A stretch of DNA of 58,669 nucleotides from a virus: positions 1-58,669 of the IMG/VR virus record IMGVR_UViG_3300046804_003055. One strand, 5' to 3'. The notes beneath the pieces are model-generated. The model saw nothing but the letters and a program-made list of their open reading frames with translations. It made no database searches and was not told where the DNA came from. Position 1 is the first letter of the stretch. The number at the start of each line of letters is the position of its first letter. Position numbers and translations under genes: made by a program. Positions 29,301-36,628 of this stretch are shown piece after piece.

Positions 29301-29829
29301 TGTTGGAGGATATGATAATCTTAATGAATGGAGCGCAAATGTAGCTTATGAAGTAAATGATATAGTTGTTGTAGGACAATACACATATAGATGTTTAAAT
29401 AATCATACAAGCTCATCAACATTTACTTTAGATTTAGCCAAATGGACATTCTTTGTTGGCAATATAAGATTAAAGAAAACTAGCTATAAAACTCATAATG
29501 TGAATAAGGCCCCCTATAGTCCAGCCGGCGACATAACTATGCCCGCTGATTTCACTGTTGATGGGTTAACAGCTAAAATTACTTTAACAAACAATCCGCC
29601 TATTGGAATTTTTATAACTATCGTGAGAAAAACAGGTATTTCGTGGGATGTAGATGGATTGTTTAATACAAATAATAAAATTGCAAATTTTATTAAAGAA
29701 GAACCAGGTATTTGGTATTATAGCTATAAGGACAGTGCGTATGCTGGTCGTCCAGCCCAACAAGTGTTTACTTTAGACGATGATAAGACCAGTATGGATG
29801 GAACAAATTTAACGTTTGATCAAGGATAA
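14356..29829 (+). CDS. Giant baseplate/tail structural protein (5157 residues), gp7 position
   Basis: One uninterrupted frame encodes 5157 residues. It directly follows gp6 with an eight-base overlap and GGAGG before the ATG, the place of gp7 in T4, so a wedge or wedge-to-fibre role is likely. Visible modules: repeated W/aromatic segments of carbohydrate-binding CBM5/12 style near residues 1441, 1573, 1752, 2302, 4278 and 4992; a beta-propeller-like run at about 2150-2790 with blades such as GSSLALSEDGTWLAVGSP; four GxGY/beta repeats near 3170-3230, 3530-3600, 4050 and 4255; and KGMxVxGTGF repeats near 2476 and 3876. There is no signal peptide, membrane segment or protease motif. T4 gp7 has about 1030 residues, so this is either a fusion or a greatly expanded relative. 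Confidence 0.75.
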   Translation: MAKKNTPFGNNSTTVNLLPKFYQTATNSKFLNATIEQLYQPGATTKINGYVGRQNAKAATASDIFIQAQSNDRQNYQLEPGVSINDDLNNIKFYKDYIDYINQINVFGGNTLNHSRLNEQEFYSWDPHIDWDKFVNFQNYYWLPYGPDTIDLGLVPYLVSTYSVNLQPTSDANVYVFSPDGKSYNPILKLYKGITYKFVIDSPNNPFSIKTFRSIGESNRYSTKDLINGIEKGTLTFTVPFDAPSLLFYQSETDINVGGAIEISTLDESFIFDVEKDLIGKRNFTLSNGQSLSNGMKISFANNVLPKTYSTGEYYVEGVGSAIKLIKAAITNVAGSYALTQTTKFDFTPFDTEPFGDSIGYPADKDYFTINRASKDANPWSRYNRWFHKDVIIASALYNNAETNIDQLQRAVRPIIEFEADLKLYNFGNILLADIDVIDTYTTDVFSIIEGSKGYNIDGINLSDGHLVLFTADTDELVKNKIYKVSFVNILGYRQIHLEEYATPTINNTVIVRQGVLNQGKGYWFDGSTWLYAQQKTTVNQPPKFDIVDDNGISFSNFDTYPSSTFTGTTLFEYKKGNSIIDPVLGFSLAYQNVNNIGDIVFNFTLETDSFNYKINNAIVTKNINVGYLSKLTISDNIEFVNGWTTSSITDYQAAVRIYKNILGSSILLDAYDDANKLDDIDIKVYINGNRINRDQWTLTDTSPYKTIQLSSNIQISTNDIITVRSFSSQPINDNAFYEIPINLQNNPLNGTIGDFTLGEVINHVDSIIDNISNLGPSYKNILPIDFIGTFPGSSNLRDCGNLTSYGTKFVQHSGPSSLSLYHVTNENNNIVKALEQANADYNNFKRQFINTVSSLGYDADAYNIVNKVFQQITLNKPSTAPYYFSDMVPFGASVKTNLNVADYRIKKYPLTSVFTLDELSNKAVGVYLNGNQLLYKKDYIFDELGFIEILCNLNNDDVITTYEYESTDGCFVPATPTKLGLWPIYEPKIYLDTSLITPRWMIQGHDGSQVLAYGSYSEGDIPDYRDNVILELEKRIFNNIKVQYDPTIFNIYDIFPRYDRPSKYTLEEFNEVLAPAFYKWTELVGANGSKPLNYDINNSFTFNYTGHELPNKSTSLGYWRGIYRYVFDTDRPNLCPWEMLGLTIEPSWWTEVYGEAPYTNNNIPMWKDISEGIIREPGKQIVYLDDYKKPFLLNHIPVDEYGNLLSPLSCGITKGTITPSVNGKYVFGDVAPVEAAWRRSSHFPFSIITACSILMPSKVFGVAIDRSRIVRNKANQLIYKDTSLRITPNSIQLPSVYTSSVRVQTAGIINYIVDLIFNYIFSNNLKSYEVYANDLSTMTVQLGYRTGSFTSKDQFSLLLESKTPLSSGNLFVPQEDFTVVLKKSNPVRTINYSGIIITKISTGYEVKGYSKTHPFFNYYSYIKTSGEINIGGISSTFVNWSPNSTYHVGVIVFFDGNYYRAKQTVTSGQSFNLSEFSYIPALPVTGGRTVQNRISWDRKNIIKVPYGHEFTTVQEVYDFIIGYGEYLKDQGLIFDDYNNNLGNVSNWNTSAKEFLFWTTQSWHAGQEKWSDWLSNQPILYGTVVRYNGDYYSAKSNLAPSAIFDYDNYIKLDGLSNVGNSVISLSPAAYKISVVSDYAVVDNISNPFNTYEFYKVNGNPIPVASISISKIDNVTSFSLIDDDGIYSASFYLVQHEHVVVIKNKSIFNDIIYNLESGYRRDRIKVSGYITSDWNGSFDVPGFVVDQAVIEVWKAWTDYNVGDVVNFQGNYYTANVFIAGSTEFEIINWSKLNYRPVPTLIPNWTNLATQFTDFYNLDSDGLNGNQQKIAQHLIGYQRRSYLKNILQDNISEFKFYQGMIRDKGTENVLTNLFGVLGADGKDSLTFYEEWALRTGRYGATSSYEEIEFVIPETNKNYNPLGVILTNTVDTTLPAFLLQQTPNDIYLKPLDYSSTPFITTSLPKTLLRDAGYVNNDDVKVSLGTLGEITTYNPKDFVEGDYAYCAFVGTSWNVYKYINSNLSVSSVTYLSNILTITFTTLSGLKAGDYIGIYSIDEITNFYKVASATLNSITISTVIKGWVNPFTQTNDVKIFKFIPYRIANIDNLDSVDLKTLTKNSLVWADSTYYGSWGVYKNSNVYTEEVVENPIRQPNLLLGTAIAVSKDSKFLASSTSQGRIIVYNKAGESLPWTYTQLIERPAISSDNSYLISATLTASSTVIYSSAASNSHLGGKVVGTGIRENTYVISVSPGVSLQLSLSAASSGLNSLTIITNVNTSTTGSSLALSEDGTWLAVGSPFANYATSNYVGNYNNSTTYAANSIVTLSTTIDGVTVTTAYKASSQTSGTLVVDSTTRLPVGNIPWTYMPYIPVDTTGTNSTLTNQGAVSIYNRDINGVYNLVDTILSPNPADNEKFGYQIYFTSGLTTNISESLYISAIGHSSNAGRVYKLDYGNITKVSTSYNPIGSSGTTIKVQSTSGISKGMTVVGTGFSSGQTVKTVVDTKTLILSLAPDSTPTGTLNFGIIGWGFFDFYANYVGDSNTQNFGTSIVAYNNKLAISGLSSVTNQGTAGYVNIYTNLKYGSAKPSPQRLFRDLSSLDPQLSGKISFGKSIDFSPNGLYLVVSDVYYDKDSSPLAGKVAIYSQQTNDQFILLQELVNHHVTPSGNFGSHVSFLTNNTVIVYSITAANRFEQIFDNGDTTFDNDRTFILEPSNPNGRVDIYDRYNTTWVYSESLDGTFDEPVGYGSSIAASNNCVLVGSPNALDKNIQSGKIYYYTKLADIFSWQLIDYGQQVPDVTKIKKAFLYNNQSNNLLTYIDVIDPLQGKIAGPAEEEIKYKTFYDPAKYSNSTHTNLLDEKSFWTDKQVGLLWWDLRNAKFLNNYSSNYVYRTSLWNTLAPSASIDIYEWVETNLLPSKWDALADTPTGLAQNISGTSLYGDDVYSVRKTYDNISKSYKSIYYYWVKNKKIVPSNISGRHISANDVSLLISNPRGQGYVCAALTGNNSFNLINVSSYLSDLNTIFSLEYWTIDKTDQNIHTQWKIISNDASVTLPNFIIEKWIDSLCGYDAVGRSVPDLTQPAKLRYGIENRPRQSMFINRIEALKQIIEYVNDITKVNQISEIKNLSTLESYETEPNQILGLYDDVIDTDLELRFTSATSFKQPNLNIQVSNDGKIVGITINYAGQGYKNAPYIDVVGTGTGAVVQSVIDSLGRIVGVTIVEAGQGYDSNTYCTIRNYSALVHTDLSSSNSWAIYSYNPNTTTWTRIRTQAYDVRKYWEKIDWYATGYNQFTLADFVVDTTVDLNSINDEIGNIVKVKTDSKGQWTLLEKISNSSSVFNDWTQIYKVIGIENGTIQFKSNLYNFVGTDVGYDSETYGSSDYDIVASKELRLILKSLNNDILTNDLKQEFLNLFFISVKYSLSEQLYVDWIFKTSFVKANYNLGMLDQPVNYPIDNLKDFEDYISEVKPYRTKIREYISQYQTLDNNQTAVSDFDMPPVYENGSIKLVNSFVTANDTIRVLDPAITTAPWKNWYDNVGFKIIEIKLIDGGSGYVYEPSVVINSKSGKGAKARAFISNGKVRNILILDYGTNYLSTPIISIVGGLSASGIAAKAVAIIGDGVVRSNLLGIKFDRITKNYFITQNKQIETFVGSGSLLQFALKWPPDVRVGQSSVTVNGQPVLRENYSFTIVTTKDSYTKHTGLLVLSSAPPKNSQIVVSYQIDQSVFTAVDRIQYYYNPESGSFGKDLSQLMLGVDYGGVVVSGLSFSTPTGYDSEPFMASKWDAFDSTNNNFTVILSANTRTITLPFTPLSSDVFNIYKEVVAEQLINGVDGITTSFNYSLSVYDPEVYVSKTSNTGQYLNRTFSSVSFVGSIITMVINDTTGIVKGMGIVGTGFGRSQLVDTIINSTTVTLTALPNVSLVSINQPLVFTFNYSGSSTLIVSSTQGVYAGDTVSSTTNTFTYGTKVKSVVNSTTIILDNILYNNIPLNSTVKFQRKLTNLIDVTISPNGVIKFTNAPTAGSNIRITGRTNPLRLDDEYYDTVRQKNKDAILASPTGYSVDSITVLEPGIYTRIPKILIQNSPIAGNSPEYTATVSTISAQAVGAIISSYGTGYAVGDTLTVANQATFKITALNTNTGTVISTSGADVTLSSTQGMAVGDSFVIAGNGTGLLQATSVYYVSSVSNNTIHLANSLANALIDNFIIFPNSTVSNTTFNSASLIGRPKTLVIVTAGTFSGNLTNTAQATTTNSLYGTGCTLILQYGIKNITVSQTGGGYITAPNILIGTPWSANLPVSLNDDVVYQHRHYLVTVAGTLDSSPPLHITGSIVYGTAELTYIGPAASAFSTLSIGKITLPQSLTVNDGDTFIIRNSTSDGSYQTKDSDYDTALSGGDLTYSTALGIAADDIIVDGDGFVTATTSPAPEEVVPGQIVDSLAVKVFDTQSSSSAQVKVDNYSSDGVTTGYKISQTPNSKQSVIVKVGADILTYDDDYTIDYKNKTINLSVAPSAGTIISIFSLGFGGKNILDLDYFIGNGNTTEFVTKATWQDDITVLVYVNGIVSSPQVFRTDGTYIIENSVGFRYGAPPVQGDLINYVIVSGSLPSFTISSKELIYTNGSISYQLQQPIGNNLPLDANMIVRNGQNILTASTNSYFTIGKNRLNYTIDKTVIVPGSVIASQIFVSVGDTLLTFGTDYVLNLNGITITITRNIYTQYSGKTLVISVTRDNQYFYNSVNNTIRFSQNYNGDIIEVMSFYVHDILDIQRTSLTYNSSSNLTADSVAYFDYKEIGQGTIKLDRAVLDDSYVWVTKNNKLLVPGIDYRLVDNNILQLNGTVVNNDVISLMTFDSNLTNGSRNIAYMQFKDMLNRTTYKRLSAKKQTYLIQDLNYNDRYIRVNDTSNLTLPNKQLNKPGVVEIQGERIEYFEVRQNTLSQLRRGTLGTGVRNIYVSGSYVQDIGASETIPYVDDTKINQIISDGTTTINLDYIPKSVNEIEVFVGGYDNLNEWSANVAYEVNDIVVVGQYTYRCLNNHTSSSTFTLDLAKWTFFVGNIRLKKTSYKTHNVNKAPYSPAGDITMPADFTVDGLTAKITLTNNPPIGIFITIVRKTGISWDVDGLFNTNNKIANFIKEEPGIWYYSYKDSAYAGRPAQQVFTLDDDKTSMDGTNLTFDQG

Positions 29830-29833
29830 TAAT

Positions 29834-32800
29834 ATGTCAAGACAAGTAATTTATGTAGGTCAAGTACCTAATGATGGAACAGGCGACAGTCTTAGAATTG
29901 CCGGCCAAAAAGTTAATCAAAATTTTGAAGAAGTTTATACAGCTTTAGATACTTTTAATTATACGCTGCCCGCTGCTACTACAAGTACACTCGGTGGAGT
30001 TAAAGTAGATGGTTCTACAATTATTGTAAATAACCAAGGCGTTATAAGTGCCACGTCTACTGTGCCAACAAATATTACAGGTAACGCAGGAACTGTAACA
30101 AACGGTGTATATTTAAACGGATCCTATGCTGATCCAAGTTGGATTACAAGTTTAAGTTATTCAAAATTAATTGGCGCACCTGCTCTTTATACATTGCCGC
30201 CTGCAACAACCAGTATATTGGGTGGTGTTATTGTAGATGGTACTAGTATTACTATCAACAATATTTCAAATATAATACAAGCCAATGCCGGTGCGTTGAT
30301 TGGTAGTAGTCTTGCAACAAATGTTACAAGTATTGGTGCCAACACAGGAACAACAACAATTAACAATAGTTTAACTGTAACTGGTAATTTAGATGTTAAA
30401 GGGTCAACTACTTTTGTAGAATCAACTGTTGTCCAAGTTGCAGATAAAAATATTGAATTAGCAACATCAACATCGCCAACTGATGTTTTAGCAGACAGCG
30501 GCGGAATTACATTAAAAGGCACTACAAATAAAACTTTGCAGTGGGCTTATGCTAGTTCTTCGTGGACTTCGAGTGAAAACTTTGACTTATCAAACGGAAA
30601 AACTTATAAAATTGGTGGTGTAGATGTACTCTCATCGTCTAGTTTAGGTTCTGGCATAACAAGTTCAAGTTTAACCAGTGTTGGTGTATTAGGTACATTA
30701 GTAGTTGGCACAGGTGGTCTTGCTGTTAATAGTTCTTCGGGTATTAGTACTACACAAACTACATTTCCATTATTAACAACAACCGCTACAACTATAAATT
30801 TTGCTTCGGCTGCAACTGCTTTGATCATAGGTGCGTCGACCGGAACAACTACAATTAATAGCCCTACAATAACTTATCCAAATGCTACTAATGTAAATTA
30901 TAATGGAGTTAGTCCAACACTTGCAACTACTAGTACAGGAACTGTAAGTTTGTTTAACAACAACGCATTGACAGCTAACCTGTTTGGCGATGCAACTAGT
31001 ATAAACATAGGATCTAGTAATGGTACTCTTACTGCGGCTAATCCAACAGTTACATTTAGCAATGCTACTAGTTTTAATATTAACGGCAGTAATCCAACAC
31101 TTAATACCAGCTCAACTGGTACCTTAACATTATTTGGAAATCCTAAGACTGTTATAGCATTTGCAGGTGCCACAACAACAACTATTGGATCAACTAGTGG
31201 ATTAACTAAAATAGCCAACAGTTTAGTAGCAACCGGTGCAACAAATGTTTCATTAAGTGCAACAATCATAACTGGTACAGCAGGACAATTTCAATGTAAT
31301 GCCAGCATTTTAAAAGTAGGAGATACAGTAACCGTTGCTGGAACACTAGTTGGTACAGCAACTATAACTGGTTATTCTAATCCAACAACTTATTATATCA
31401 TTACCACAGATGGATCTACTACATTTACTCTAAGTGCGATTGCAGGCGGATCAGCTATTGCAACTACAGCAGGTACAACCACTGGACTAACATTTACTCT
31501 TAATAGAGGAGCAATTGTAATTGATAGTTCTAACGGTATTACTACTACACAAACTTCAATTAGTTTATTAAACACCACAGCAACAACCATTAATGCTTTT
31601 GGTGCAGCAACATCACTTAGCATTGGCGCTTCAAGCGGCTCAACTACAATAAACAATACATTAACTCTTGCAAAATATTTTACTGCTTCAAATGTTGCTC
31701 TTAATTACACCAGTACTGCTTCGGCTGGTACTACAACAACTTTAACTAATACTTCTACTTATTTTCAGGCAATAACTGGTAGTTCAAATCAAAATATTAA
31801 ATTACCGGATGCAACAACTCTAGTAACTGGATTTGCTTTCAAAATTTTTAATAATTCTACTGGAACACTAACAATTCAATATAATGATGCAACTACTCTT
31901 AATACAGTAAGTGCAGGCGGAAGCAGATTATTAGTTTGCTCAAGCACATCAACAACAAATGGTGTTTGGGAAGTACACGGATTTTTACCAAATAGCGGAT
32001 TGTTTGGCACAAATCTTATAGATTCTAGCACAGCAACATTTAGTGTGTTTACATCACCATCAACCTTAACAGTTGGATATACTGGCGCAGCCGCCAGCAT
32101 TACTTACCTTTCAAATGGTGCAACTACATCATCCACGACTAAACGTATTGATATAGGTGAATCTGGTCTTGCTAGTTCAGTTACTAATATAAACATTGGT
32201 AGTTCGGTGTCTGGAGCCCTCGGAACTACAACTATAAATTCACCAACAGTCACTTTATCAAATGCAACAGTATTAAACATAAATGGTGCAAGTCCAAGCA
32301 TAGTTACTTCTAGTACAGGTACTGCATCAGTGTTTAATACTAATGCTCTTACCGGCAGTTTATTTGGTGCAGCTACTACACTAGCTATTGGAAATACAGT
32401 AACAGCCGCACAAACAGTAAACATGTTTACTGCTAGTACCGGTGCCAGCACTTACAACTTTGCCACAGGTGCAACAGTTAACGGTACTACAAAAACAATT
32501 AATATCGGCACTAACGGTGTAAGCGGATCAACAACAAATATTGTTATAGGATCTAGTGCAGGTACAAGCTCTACAACAATTTACGGTTTTACAGTCGGCA
32601 GTAATATTGTAACAAGTTCATCAAGTTTTGATTTAATTAATACCACAGCAACAACACTTAATATTGGCGGCGCCGCAACAACATTAACTTTAGGTAATAC
32701 TGCTACTACGGCTCAAACAGTAAACATGTTTACAGCATCAACTGGTGCTAGTACTTATAATTTTGCCACTGGCGCTACTCTTAACGCAACTACTAAAACA

Positions 32801-33532
32801 ATTAATATTGGAACAGCAGGTGTAAGCGGATCAGTTACTAACATAGGTATTGGTAGTACAGTAAGTGGTGCAACAGGAACAACAACTATTGGTGGTGTTA
32901 CAACAACCCTCACCGGTACAACCTTAAACATAAATGGCGCAAGCCCAAGCATAGTAACCAGCGATACCGGCACAGCCTCAGTATTCAACACTAATGCTCT
33001 TACCGGCAGTTTATTTGGTGCAGCCACTACTATTAACATAGGAAATACTGTAACCACAGCTCAAACTGTAAACATGTTTACAGCTAACACTGGTGCTAGT
33101 ACTTACAACTTTGCCACAGGCGCAACATTAAATGCAACCACTAAAGCAATTAATATTGGCACTAATGGTGTATCAGGCTCAACAACTAATATTACAATTG
33201 GTGGCTCTGCAGGTACAAGTACAACTACTATTAATGGAACAATTAAAACTACAAATGCTATAGCAACTACTGCCGCAGCACCTACTATTGCTAGTGCTGG
33301 AACTATTGCTCCTACTGCTTATATCACATTTATTTCAGGTACTACTAGCATTACTACAATTACTGCTCCGGCGTCAATGACTGGCTCCGGCGGACAAATT
33401 GTGTTAATTCCTACAGGAACTTGGAGCACAGCAACATCTGGTAATATTGCTTTAGCATCTACTGCTGTGGTTAATAAGGCGTTAATTATGTATTACGATA
33501 GTGCTACAGGCAAATGGTACCCAAGTTATTAA
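29834..33532 (+). CDS. Repeat-rich tail fibre-like structural protein
   Basis: I start at the ATG at 29834, which is preceded by AAGGA. The resulting 1232-residue protein begins MSRQVIYVGQVPNDGTGD and NFEEVYTALD, an N-terminus seen on fibre-type proteins of aquatic phages. The rest is almost pure Thr/Ser/Ala/Gly/Asn beta-repeat with recurring TTTINxxxxT and TINIGTNGVSGSTTN units, as in trimeric fibre shafts. The C-terminus ends with a distinct short domain containing YYDSATGKWYPSY. Repeats of about 300 bases are conserved at DNA level near 32280-33240. It sits four bases after the giant gene and is probably cotranscribed with gp6. No chaperone or enzymatic motif was seen. Confidence 0.75.
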   Translation: MSRQVIYVGQVPNDGTGDSLRIAGQKVNQNFEEVYTALDTFNYTLPAATTSTLGGVKVDGSTIIVNNQGVISATSTVPTNITGNAGTVTNGVYLNGSYADPSWITSLSYSKLIGAPALYTLPPATTSILGGVIVDGTSITINNISNIIQANAGALIGSSLATNVTSIGANTGTTTINNSLTVTGNLDVKGSTTFVESTVVQVADKNIELATSTSPTDVLADSGGITLKGTTNKTLQWAYASSSWTSSENFDLSNGKTYKIGGVDVLSSSSLGSGITSSSLTSVGVLGTLVVGTGGLAVNSSSGISTTQTTFPLLTTTATTINFASAATALIIGASTGTTTINSPTITYPNATNVNYNGVSPTLATTSTGTVSLFNNNALTANLFGDATSINIGSSNGTLTAANPTVTFSNATSFNINGSNPTLNTSSTGTLTLFGNPKTVIAFAGATTTTIGSTSGLTKIANSLVATGATNVSLSATIITGTAGQFQCNASILKVGDTVTVAGTLVGTATITGYSNPTTYYIITTDGSTTFTLSAIAGGSAIATTAGTTTGLTFTLNRGAIVIDSSNGITTTQTSISLLNTTATTINAFGAATSLSIGASSGSTTINNTLTLAKYFTASNVALNYTSTASAGTTTTLTNTSTYFQAITGSSNQNIKLPDATTLVTGFAFKIFNNSTGTLTIQYNDATTLNTVSAGGSRLLVCSSTSTTNGVWEVHGFLPNSGLFGTNLIDSSTATFSVFTSPSTLTVGYTGAAASITYLSNGATTSSTTKRIDIGESGLASSVTNINIGSSVSGALGTTTINSPTVTLSNATVLNINGASPSIVTSSTGTASVFNTNALTGSLFGAATTLAIGNTVTAAQTVNMFTASTGASTYNFATGATVNGTTKTINIGTNGVSGSTTNIVIGSSAGTSSTTIYGFTVGSNIVTSSSSFDLINTTATTLNIGGAATTLTLGNTATTAQTVNMFTASTGASTYNFATGATLNATTKTINIGTAGVSGSVTNIGIGSTVSGATGTTTIGGVTTTLTGTTLNINGASPSIVTSDTGTASVFNTNALTGSLFGAATTINIGNTVTTAQTVNMFTANTGASTYNFATGATLNATTKAINIGTNGVSGSTTNITIGGSAGTSTTTINGTIKTTNAIATTAAAPTIASAGTIAPTAYITFISGTTSITTITAPASMTGSGGQIVLIPTGTWSTATSGNIALASTAVVNKALIMYYDSATGKWYPSY
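32280..33240 (+). repeat. Long in-frame coding repeats in the fibre gene
   Basis: Three copies of a unit around 32280-32570, 32640-32880 and 32925-33240 share long near-identical stretches such as CAGTAAACATGTTTAC and ACTAATGCTCTTACCGGCAG. They encode SVFNTNALTGSLFGAATT, QTVNMFTASTGASTYNFATG and TKTINIGTNGVSGS-like segments. Older, more divergent copies lie further upstream in the same gene, near 30890-31010 and 32150-32300. Confidence 0.8.
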
Positions 33533-33558
33533 CCTTTATATTAGCAGTTAATAAAACA

Positions 33559-33566
33559 CATAAATA
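33559..33566 (+). promoter_or_regulatory. Late promoter (CATAAATA)
   Basis: CATAAATA lies 19 bases before the ATG at 33586, with AGAGAGA between as ribosome site. It would start the transcript for the structural gene at 33586 and the fibre genes after it. Confidence 0.75.
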
Positions 33567-33585
33567 TTGAATAAGAGAGATTTTT

Positions 33586-34194
33586 ATGCAAACGAAAGAA
33601 CAAACTGGAGTGTATATAAGAGGACATATTAAAATACATGATCCTAGCACACAAGAGATTTTTGTAGACAAAAGTAATGCTATTCATTATGAAAACATGA
33701 GTATAGCGTTGGCTCAAAGTATAGCAAATAGTGGCAACGGATTTATATATAATATGGCTTTTGGCAATGGCGGAACTGCCGTTGATCCTACAGGAATAAT
33801 AACTTACTTGACTCCAAATACATCTGGCACTAACGCAAGTTTGTATAATCAAACATACAGTAAAATAGTAAATCAAACGTCAAGCTCAAATAATGATCCA
33901 ACAAGAAATTTTGTAGAAACACGCCATTTGACAGGTCAAAATTATACTGATGTGTTTGTTACATGTTTTTTAGATTACGGGGAACCAACCGGACAAAGCG
34001 CATATGATACTACAACAGCAGGAGAAAGTGCTTATGTATTTGATGAATTGGGTTTACAAACTTTAGATTCTTCAGGTAATGTAATGCTACTTACTCATGT
34101 AATTTTTCATCCGGTCTTAAAAAGTTTAAATCGATTAATTCAAATTGATTATACTGTAAGAATTCAAAGTTTAACCGGTTTGGTAGGAGCATAA
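33586..34194 (+). CDS. Virion structural protein of T4-like phages
   Basis: The 202-residue protein has no membrane segment or enzyme motif. It shows [20 protein letters not shown] near the N-terminus, an [20 protein letters not shown] segment, and a C-terminal beta region ([20 protein letters not shown]). Comparable proteins of about 200 residues lie between baseplate and fibre genes in other aquatic T4-like phages and are annotated as structural. The exact role is not known to me. It is first after a late promoter and ends one base before the next fibre gene, so it belongs to the fibre block. Confidence 0.65.
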   Translation: MQTKEQTGVYIRGHIKIHDPSTQEIFVDKSNAIHYENMSIALAQSIANSGNGFIYNMAFGNGGTAVDPTGIITYLTPNTSGTNASLYNQTYSKIVNQTSSSNNDPTRNFVETRHLTGQNYTDVFVTCFLDYGEPTGQSAYDTTTAGESAYVFDELGLQTLDSSGNVMLLTHVIFHPVLKSLNRLIQIDYTVRIQSLTGLVGA

Positions 34195-34195
34195 A

Positions 34196-36628
34196 ATGAC
34201 TTATTCGGTAACGTTCACTGAATCAAATAATCCTGCTAAAACCCCTATAGTAGTAGCAGACGGCACTTTAAATCAAACAACAAATTTATCTTTTGTAGGA
34301 CAAAATTATTCAGGTTACGGCGGCGCTTTAGCTAAAAATTTCCTACATTTATTAGAAAATTTTGCAAGCCCAACATCGCCTGGTGCTGTCGGATCTACTA
34401 TCACAGGTACCCCAGTTCAGGGGCAGTTATGGTACGATACATCTACAGGACTTTTAAAAGTTTGGGATAGCACATCTTGGGTTCCAACTGGTAGTGTTAA
34501 AAAACAATTTGAAATTCCCTCAACTAGCAGTAGCTCTACTGGAGATTTATGGGTTGATTTAAATACAACACAATTAAAAATGTGGACAGGATCAACCTGG
34601 GCATTAATTGGTCCTCAATTTACTTCAGGAAACTTATCAGGCCCACAAGTTGAAACTATTGCTGATACAAGTAATATTGATCATTATGTTGTATCAATGT
34701 ATGCTAATAATAATAGAATAGCCATATTCAGTAAAGAAGCTTTTACTCCTAAATATTCTATTAGCGGTTATTCATTAATAAATGAAGGTATTACACTTAG
34801 TTCAGTAGATTCAACATCTACAACTTGTCAATTTATTGGATCGATATCTGGAAATGTATTAACTGTTAGTCAAGTTTCGAGCGGACAAATAAGTGTAGGT
34901 ATGGTAATTACAGGTTCTGGTATTCAAACAGGAACCTTTATTACTGGACAAGGAACAGGATCAATAGGAGTTGGAACTTATTACGTAAGTGTATCGCAGA
35001 CAGTTACACAAACTACTGCCACCGGTTCAAATTCAAATCTAACCAGATTTTGGGGAACAGCATCAACAGCAGATTCGTTGCTTATTAATAATAGTTTAGT
35101 AGCATCATCTAATTTTTTAAGATCTGACCAATCAAGTACAACAAACTATCCTTTAGGAATTAGACAAGATGGTGGGTTGACAGTAGGAAATAATTTAACA
35201 TTCAATATCGGTGTTACTAGTAATATTGCTAGTTTGTATAATCAAACTAATAATTCTAGTATGGAATTTATTTTAACTAGATCAAATTCTAGACAAGTTT
35301 TAATTCATATAGATGGCGTAACTGGAAGAATTGGTTTAGGAGCAAACAATGTTAGTCCAAGTGCAACCTTAGATCTTGCAGGCGAAGCCTTAATAAAAGA
35401 TGATACAACAAACAGTGTACCTGGAAGATTAGTTATTACCGGTACAACAAATGTTGGAGATACTAGTACTGGCACTCAAGACCCTGGCGGAGCAAGTATT
35501 CAAACACTAGGCGGTTTAACAGTTGCTAAAGACGCCTCTATAGGCGGCTCACTAGCTTCAGGACCAATTGTCCTCAATAATTTTATATCGCAGTCAACAA
35601 CACCAAATAGCTCAGTTCCGATTATTCAACCAGGCTCTGACTCTGCTGATGCCGCGTATGATATAGGATCTTCAAGTAGAAGATTTAGAAATATTTACGC
35701 TCAAAATTTTGTAGGAGCATTTAGCGGATCATTTAGCGGATATGTACAAGGTAGTATTAGCGGCTCAGCGGCAAAACTAGCTAGCCCAACAGTTTTTCAG
35801 ATTAGAGGTGATGTAACTTCTATAGACGGTGATGTTACTTTCAACGGACAATCTACAACCCAAACAGCAACTTTCCAAACCTCTATAAGTCAAACGCTAA
35901 TAACAACTAAGACTGCTTTAACAGATTCAACTGGAACTGATAAATTTTTAGTTTATAGAAGTGGTTTAAATTCTGGATTATATAGCATGACTAAGGATGT
36001 GCTATTAAAACATGTTCCCACAGTTCCAATTGGGTGTATTTTTCCATTTGCAGGACCGTCTAGTCAAGTGCCTACTGGTTATTTGTTGTGTGATGGTAGC
36101 GAAGTACAAACAACTGTATATGGATTGTTGTTTGGTGTAATTGGTTATGCGTACAAACCAGCTGCATTACTATTAGGATCTGGAACATTTGCATTACCAG
36201 ATTTAAGAGGAAGATTCCCCTTAGGTGCAGATAATATGAATAATGGTAATACAGTTCCAGATAAAAATAATATTAATAATTTAATTACTACTATTACAAC
36301 TCCTGCTAATCGTGTGTCAGATGTAACAGCAGACACAATTGGAAATTATAAAGGACAACAGGCAGTTTCGTTAACAGTTAATAACTTACCAGAACATACT
36401 CATACCCTAAATAGTGGAATTGCACAATATTATGCATCTGGAGTTCCAGGCGGCACCCCAGATGCAACAGTCGGTGCGCAAGCTGGATATGGTATGCCAG
36501 CATCTAGTACCGGTTATGGTTTTGCCGGCTCCGGAGGTGTTACTCACACAGGTACAATGGGCACTGCTATTAACGTTATGAACCCCTATCAAACAATAAA
36601 TTATATAATTTACACTGGTGTACTATAA
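34196..36628 (+). CDS. Tail fibre protein with collar domain (fibre paralogue 1)
   Basis: This 810-residue protein is the first of four tandem paralogues. Its N-terminal module (about 1-145) has [33 protein letters not shown] and WALIGPQF, which recur in the next three genes. [18 protein letters not shown] beta element lies near residues 230-265. The C-terminus holds a phage tail collar-type domain from about 605 ([30 protein letters not shown] near 668) and a HTHT metal-type motif. It is probably a receptor-binding fibre. It shares one base with the next gene (TAATG), indicating coupled translation. Confidence 0.8.
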   Translation: MTYSVTFTESNNPAKTPIVVADGTLNQTTNLSFVGQNYSGYGGALAKNFLHLLENFASPTSPGAVGSTITGTPVQGQLWYDTSTGLLKVWDSTSWVPTGSVKKQFEIPSTSSSSTGDLWVDLNTTQLKMWTGSTWALIGPQFTSGNLSGPQVETIADTSNIDHYVVSMYANNNRIAIFSKEAFTPKYSISGYSLINEGITLSSVDSTSTTCQFIGSISGNVLTVSQVSSGQISVGMVITGSGIQTGTFITGQGTGSIGVGTYYVSVSQTVTQTTATGSNSNLTRFWGTASTADSLLINNSLVASSNFLRSDQSSTTNYPLGIRQDGGLTVGNNLTFNIGVTSNIASLYNQTNNSSMEFILTRSNSRQVLIHIDGVTGRIGLGANNVSPSATLDLAGEALIKDDTTNSVPGRLVITGTTNVGDTSTGTQDPGGASIQTLGGLTVAKDASIGGSLASGPIVLNNFISQSTTPNSSVPIIQPGSDSADAAYDIGSSSRRFRNIYAQNFVGAFSGSFSGYVQGSISGSAAKLASPTVFQIRGDVTSIDGDVTFNGQSTTQTATFQTSISQTLITTKTALTDSTGTDKFLVYRSGLNSGLYSMTKDVLLKHVPTVPIGCIFPFAGPSSQVPTGYLLCDGSEVQTTVYGLLFGVIGYAYKPAALLLGSGTFALPDLRGRFPLGADNMNNGNTVPDKNNINNLITTITTPANRVSDVTADTIGNYKGQQAVSLTVNNLPEHTHTLNSGIAQYYASGVPGGTPDATVGAQAGYGMPASSTGYGFAGSGGVTHTGTMGTAINVMNPYQTINYIIYTGVL

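Noticed and set aside
29816-29833. Earlier non-ATG start of the fibre gene at 29816
   Set aside because: It lies inside the end of the giant gene without ribosome site, while the ATG at 29834 follows AAGGA at normal distance.
30187-33057. Several open frames on the minus strand opposite the repeat-rich fibre gene
   Set aside because: They are mirror images of Thr/Ser/Asn-rich plus-strand repeats, consist mainly of Val/Leu/Ala/Pro, lack ribosome sites and overlap a well-supported gene.
32280-33240. CRISPR array
   Set aside because: The repeats are hundreds of bases long, directly adjoining, in frame and part of a fibre gene. There are no short repeats with unique spacers.
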